Shown here: positions 60,819-64,000 of the stretch, in pieces
Position numbering within the stretch: the stretch's first letter is position 1
Layout: each line of letters begins with the position of its first letter
Assembly: GCF_000803065.1 (NCBI RefSeq)
Contig: NZ_JSXI01000077.1
Span: 1 to 64,000, forward strand
Reading direction: 5' to 3'
DNA length: 64,000 bases
Source: Sphingomonas sp. ERG5
GTDB lineage: Bacteria; Pseudomonadota; Alphaproteobacteria; Sphingomonadales; Sphingomonadaceae
The notes under the pieces: generated by a model
The model's database searches: none
What the model was told of the DNA's origin: nothing
Seen by the model: only the letters and a program-made list of their open reading frames with translations
Program-made: the position numbers and the translations under genes

Positions 60819-62189
60819 TCAGTTCAACACGCACCAGTCAATTTCCTCGGAGACATTTGCCCATCTGTCTGACGTGACATTTGATGCGTAGATACCCGTT
60901 CCTAGAAGGTCGGGCGTGGCATCGGTCTGGTTGAGCGGGAAATCCATATAGGCGAAAGACTTAACATTAGAGACATAATGCGGGAGGAAGCTGCCGGACT
61001 TCTCGGGCGCGGCACCTCGGTCAAACCATGCCATCACACGCACATAGGCACTGCTGGTTACAACTGAGCCGGAGTTGATTCCTTCCATCTGGCCATGGCA
61101 CTTGGCGACCGTAGGGGCGATGATACCGCCAGTTTCGGCGTAAAGGTCATGCTCGAAGCAGGTGACCTGCGAACCACAGAACGATGCTGCGGAAGCGGGA
61201 AAAGTGATACCTGCGTTGATCCATCCGAACGGGCTGATGTGAACCTGCGGGATCAAGATTTCACCTTGCGGCTTTTGGTAATATTTCACGCCGCCAATGA
61301 AGCTTCCAATCGCCAAAACCGGATTGGCGAAATAATAAGTATCTGATGCAGCGCCGTTCAACTGCACGCCAATGTAAAAATAAGTCGTGGCGGCAGGGAC
61401 CGTAAAGCTACACTCCTGCCATTGATAACCAGTCGCAGCGGAAGCATTGGCACAGGGCGTACGAACGCCATTTACGCTGTCGTTGGTGAAGATCGTCCAG
61501 GTGCCAGACCCGCCACGTACCTTCTGATTGCCGTAGACCCCGAAAACAACTGTCTTGCCCTGAAATTTGGCGAGGTTTTGAGTGGGCACGTAAATGTAGA
61601 AATGTTCTGTCAACGCACTATCTTTGGTCATGCCGAGCGCAGCGTAAGCGCCAACGTCGGTCGGCATGTTCGCTGCGTAGAGGCCGCGATTTTCGTTGCG
61701 CCACATCGGCATGGTGGGAGTTTTGAGCCAGCCGTCCGGGCCGGAACCGGTCGAGGTGATCGACAGGTTCCCCGCTGTGACCGGCAGCAAGGTGGTGCTG
61801 CGATTGACCGAGGGCGTGCAACCATAAGGTGTACGAACCGTGATTGACGTGTTGACGACAAGTGCGACGATCCGCATCGGGCCGACGGCAAAACACGAGT
61901 CGATCCCACTCCCCGATGCCTGTACTAGATCGCCCACCGACAAGGCATTGGTGGTTGTTACGGCGAAGGTTGAACGGCCAATGCTGCCTGTGCTGTTGGC
62001 GAGCGCAGAGATGGGCGCTACCGTGCCGGTGCCTTGGTGGTTTTCCTGCGTACTGAACCCCCAACCAGACATGACCTCCCACTGACTGTTCGGCGCGAGA
62101 TTTACAGGTGCATTGTAGGCAGTCTGCGCAAGAACGGGGGAAACGAAAACAATCAGAAATGTCGAGAATACCCATCGCAAAAATCGCAT
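60819..62189 (-). CDS. Exported orphan protein next to tRNA and integrase remnants
   Basis: A 456-aa protein with a signal peptide (RFLRWVFSTFLIVFVSPVLAQ). The mature part is Gly/Ser/Thr/Asn-rich and beta-like (CBM or tail-fibre-like): SQWEVMSGWGFSTQENHQGTG, FYIYVPTQNLAKFQGKTVVFG, TYFYIGVQLNGAASDTYYFANPVL. It looks like a carbohydrate-binding or phage-structural secreted protein, but I cannot name a family. Start at 62189; the frame reads further to 62237. Slightly lower GC than neighbours suggests island origin. Confidence 0.65.
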   Translation of the reverse strand: MRFLRWVFSTFLIVFVSPVLAQTAYNAPVNLAPNSQWEVMSGWGFSTQENHQGTGTVAPISALANSTGSIGRSTFAVTTTNALSVGDLVQASGSGIDSCFAVGPMRIVALVVNTSITVRTPYGCTPSVNRSTTLLPVTAGNLSITSTGSGPDGWLKTPTMPMWRNENRGLYAANMPTDVGAYAALGMTKDSALTEHFYIYVPTQNLAKFQGKTVVFGVYGNQKVRGGSGTWTIFTNDSVNGVRTPCANASAATGYQWQECSFTVPAATTYFYIGVQLNGAASDTYYFANPVLAIGSFIGGVKYYQKPQGEILIPQVHISPFGWINAGITFPASAASFCGSQVTCFEHDLYAETGGIIAPTVAKCHGQMEGINSGSVVTSSAYVRVMAWFDRGAAPEKSGSFLPHYVSNVKSFAYMDFPLNQTDATPDLLGTGIYASNVTSDRWANVSEEIDWCVLN

Positions 62190-62557
62190 CGTATGCCCCC
62201 GAAAACCGCCAGCCTGTCCCCGGGACAGATTAGGCACCCAACTGTACCTCGTGTCTCACCTCGACAAGGATCACGCAATCCACCAAACCTCCACTGGCGT
62301 CGTAAAGGTTGATCCTATTTCCCATATCGTTCTCGCGCCAACCCAGAACCTTTTCGATGGACCAAGTCCGCCGATGACATCCTCGCCGCCGTCATACGAG
62401 ACCCGATCAGGCCAATCTCGGGCTGGCTTTAGCGGCTACCGAATCGATCATTGACGAGATCGAGGCACTAGCGCCGGGCGCGTTTTACCGCGTCGTTACC
62501 GCAGATCGCGCGGCGCTCCGCGTTCTCAGAGCAGGAAAAAATGGCTGATTTCTGCGG
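62190..62557. other. Gene-poor stretch left of the tRNA
   Basis: 368 bases without a supported gene. On the plus strand, ANLGLALAATESIIDEIEALA and FYRVVTADRAALRVLRAGK can be read to a stop just before the tRNA, and a preceding ADDILAAVIRD lies in another frame. Together these could be a frameshifted gene remnant, but evidence is thin. Confidence 0.3.
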
Positions 62558-62631
62558 TGGAGCGGGTGAAGGGAATCGAACCCTCGTCGTAAGCTTGGGA
62601 AGCTTCTGCTCTGCCATTGAGCTACACCCGC
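62558..62631 (-). tRNA. tRNA-Gly (anticodon CCC)
   Basis: On the minus strand the cloverleaf reads GCGGGTG acceptor, GCTC AATGGCA GAGC D-arm, anticodon arm with loop TTCCCAA (anticodon CCC), TTCGATT T-loop and an ACCCGC closure with discriminator T and encoded CCA at 62560-62558. It decodes GGG. The integrase remnant lies 36 bases upstream of its 5' end. Confidence 0.95.
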
Positions 62632-62667
62632 AAACGGAAGGATTTCTGCGGCTTTCCGTCAAGTGCA

Positions 62668-63232
62668 TCATGGCTGTTTTGCCGCGATGCGCTCGCCGAT
62701 TGCCACGATAGCGCGCGCGTCGTCAACACATACCCGCCGAATTTCGGCAACTCGCTCCTTCGACCACCCCCATAATCGTGGCGGCTTGCTCGTCGGTCAA
62801 TTCGCATTCGCTGCGCAGCATGGTGCAGAACCTGCCGCGCACGTCATGCAGGTGCTTCCTGCGTTCGGTGTTTTCATCATCGACGTGCACGATGTTGGCG
62901 GCATCCCGAATCCGATTGAAGCTTCCTGCGTACCCGTCGCCGCTCCATGGCTTGCCGAAGCTGTTGACCAGGATGGTATCCACACCATCGGCGCGCGGGC
63001 GCTGGCGCATTTCGGTCAAGAACGCGTCGAGCATTGGCGTCATCGGGATCGTGATCTTCCGGCGCTTGCCCCGGCTCTTTTTCAACGCCGTCTTGCTCAC
63101 GGCAAATTCGCCGACATGGGCGAAAGTGATCGACACCAGATCCGCGCGACGAAGCCCGGTTAACTGGCAGCATACCCGCCGGCTGCTGACGTACGGATCG
63201 AAGCCGAGCCCGTCGCCCGCCCACGATCGCAA
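62668..63232 (-). pseudogene. Degenerate tyrosine recombinase/integrase
   Basis: Catalytic-domain signatures of phage-type integrases are visible: TGLRRADLVSITF with the first Arg, and HLHDVRGRFCTML with the His-x-x-Arg box. The C-terminal MGWSKERVAEIRRVCVDDA is reached only after removing one G in a GGGGG run at about 62768. It has Cys (RRVCVD) where the nucleophilic Tyr should be. The N-terminal half is decayed. This is a dead integrase beside tRNA-Gly(CCC). Confidence 0.85.
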
Positions 63233-63386
63233 TCGCGGGGTCTTTGCATCGCTCAGCCATCCACTGTGCTCTCATATGCCTCGCGAATGGGACCGGCGGG
63301 GCTGGCTGCGTGAGTAGCCATTTCGTCCGCTTTTGCTGAGCATTCGGCTGATGTGAGCACAGGAGCCTCTGGCAGAGTGGGCGGGT

Positions 63387-63689
63387 TCACCCGGACTCGT
63401 CACCGCCATCAATGAAATCGCGGAACACGGGCCGAGTGTCGACAATGCTCTGCCAATCGCTCTCGGCATCATCGATAGCCTGGAACACGTCGCCGTCGGC
63501 CTGTTGCGATCGTAGATGCTTCCGCACCGCCTCTGGGTCGCCACCCTTTGGAAACGAACGATCCGCACGCGCAGCTGCTGCCAGATCATCGACCCAATCG
63601 CCGCGGTCCTTTTGCGCGAGAAGCCAGCGCCCGAACGTCTCGCGCTTCGGTCGGTAGCGTTCCTGTTCCTGATCGCTGTCGCTGTCCAT
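63387..63689 (-). CDS. YozE-like (SAM-like) small protein
   Basis: A 100-aa helical protein with FGRWLLAQKDRGDWVDDLAAAARADRSFP followed by KHLRSQQADGDVFQAIDDAESDWQ, the pattern of YozE SAM-like proteins (W.L.Q...GDLA.....D..FP). GGAGGTGACAC precedes ATG 63689, an ideal ribosome binding site. Such proteins occur on plasmids and islands and have no known activity. Confidence 0.85.
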   Translation of the reverse strand: MDSDSDQEQERYRPKRETFGRWLLAQKDRGDWVDDLAAAARADRSFPKGGDPEAVRKHLRSQQADGDVFQAIDDAESDWQSIVDTRPVFRDFIDGGDESG

Positions 63690-63953
63690 GTGTCACCTCC
63701 GAGTCGCCGGCATGATAGCACGCGCCAATTCGCTTGGCTCTTGCGGATCGTTCCTATTTCGTTCCGCAAGAGCGCATGCACCGAATCGACCGACAAAAGC
63801 TGTCATATCAACTGCACAGCGAACTGAAGTTCAGCCCGCGATGTATAACGGATGACCAGTAGCGCCGCGCGCCGCCCCGGCCTTATGCGACGGGGCGATC
63901 GAGATTGCGGCCATGCCGCGCAACCAATCGCCCGGCTGATATTTATATCGTCA

Positions 63954-64000
63954 ATGAAAAGCCCCGACGCCCCCAGCAAACAGTTGATCCGAGCCTATCG
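63954..64000 (+). CDS. Possible start of a gene running off the window
   Basis: ATG at 63954 opens a frame (KSPDAPSKQLIRAYR) to the window end. There is no clear ribosome binding site; the preceding 63690-63953 holds no supported gene and only a 6-bp GCCCCG/CGGGGC hairpin near 63880. Low confidence. Confidence 0.25.
   Translation, partial: MKSPDAPSKQLIRAY

Overview
The window is GC-rich chromosomal DNA whose gene content and dispersed repeats point to an alphaproteobacterium of the Sphingomonas group. The signs are large TonB-dependent receptors, TamA/TamB, intracellular PHA depolymerase, exosortase-A-associated exopolysaccharide genes, many GTG/TTG starts with 4-base overlaps, and a 32-bp inverted repeat of the 'cgagcgaagtcgag' type. 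No identity search was possible, so the genus is an inference.

Layout. 0-16 kb: an ABM-type monooxygenase, an M20 peptidase, an NTF2-like protein, a Tet-type MFS pump, a pair of acyl-CoA dehydrogenases, a TonB receptor followed by a spinster-like MFS permease, then rnr (RNase R). Upstream of rnr lie a 107-bp partial copy of its own 5' end and an AT-rich orphan gene. 16-24.7 kb: a saccharopine-dehydrogenase-like reductase, an MsbA-type ABC exporter, phaZ, an SMI1/KNR4 protein, DUF805, a soxR/VOC divergon with a clear SoxR box, a thiolase and a MaoC hydratase. 25-32.3 kb: MscS, topoisomerase IB, then a polysaccharide segment (acyltransferase, exosortase-A-type O-glycosylation ligase, a 54-aa membrane protein, an exosortase-A-type glycosyltransferase). 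32.3-43.8 kb: an S24 repressor-like protein divergent from two small genes, tamA-tamB, an ATP-grasp protein, an aldehyde dehydrogenase and a quinone reductase. 44.4-51.4 kb: a slipin, LprI-like protein, glnB-glnA, kptA, map, a CinA-like MoaB-domain protein and a small lipoprotein.

51.5-58.1 kb is the most unusual coding segment. A cobalamin riboswitch precedes a 1126-aa TonB receptor that carries a complete second outer-membrane beta-barrel at its C-terminus. Next comes a propeller-like protein without a visible signal peptide, a strong terminator, and a convergent heparan-N-sulfatase-like enzyme. 58.3-64 kb is decayed accessory DNA: a lipoprotein pair, a frameshifted DUF1579-like gene, an orphan secreted protein, tRNA-Gly(CCC), a broken tyrosine integrase and a YozE-like protein.

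The strongest non-genic signal is a pair of homologous arrays of TTCCCG/CTCCCG motifs (about 203-355, and 43989-44155 on the other strand). Six consecutive motif positions have identical spacing, and both arrays end in a hairpin. The motif is kept in different codon phases, which suggests DNA- or RNA-level selection. A second dispersed element is a 13-bp perfect inverted repeat (GAGATATGTTACA) at 21118-21149, with a truncated copy at the left edge of the window.
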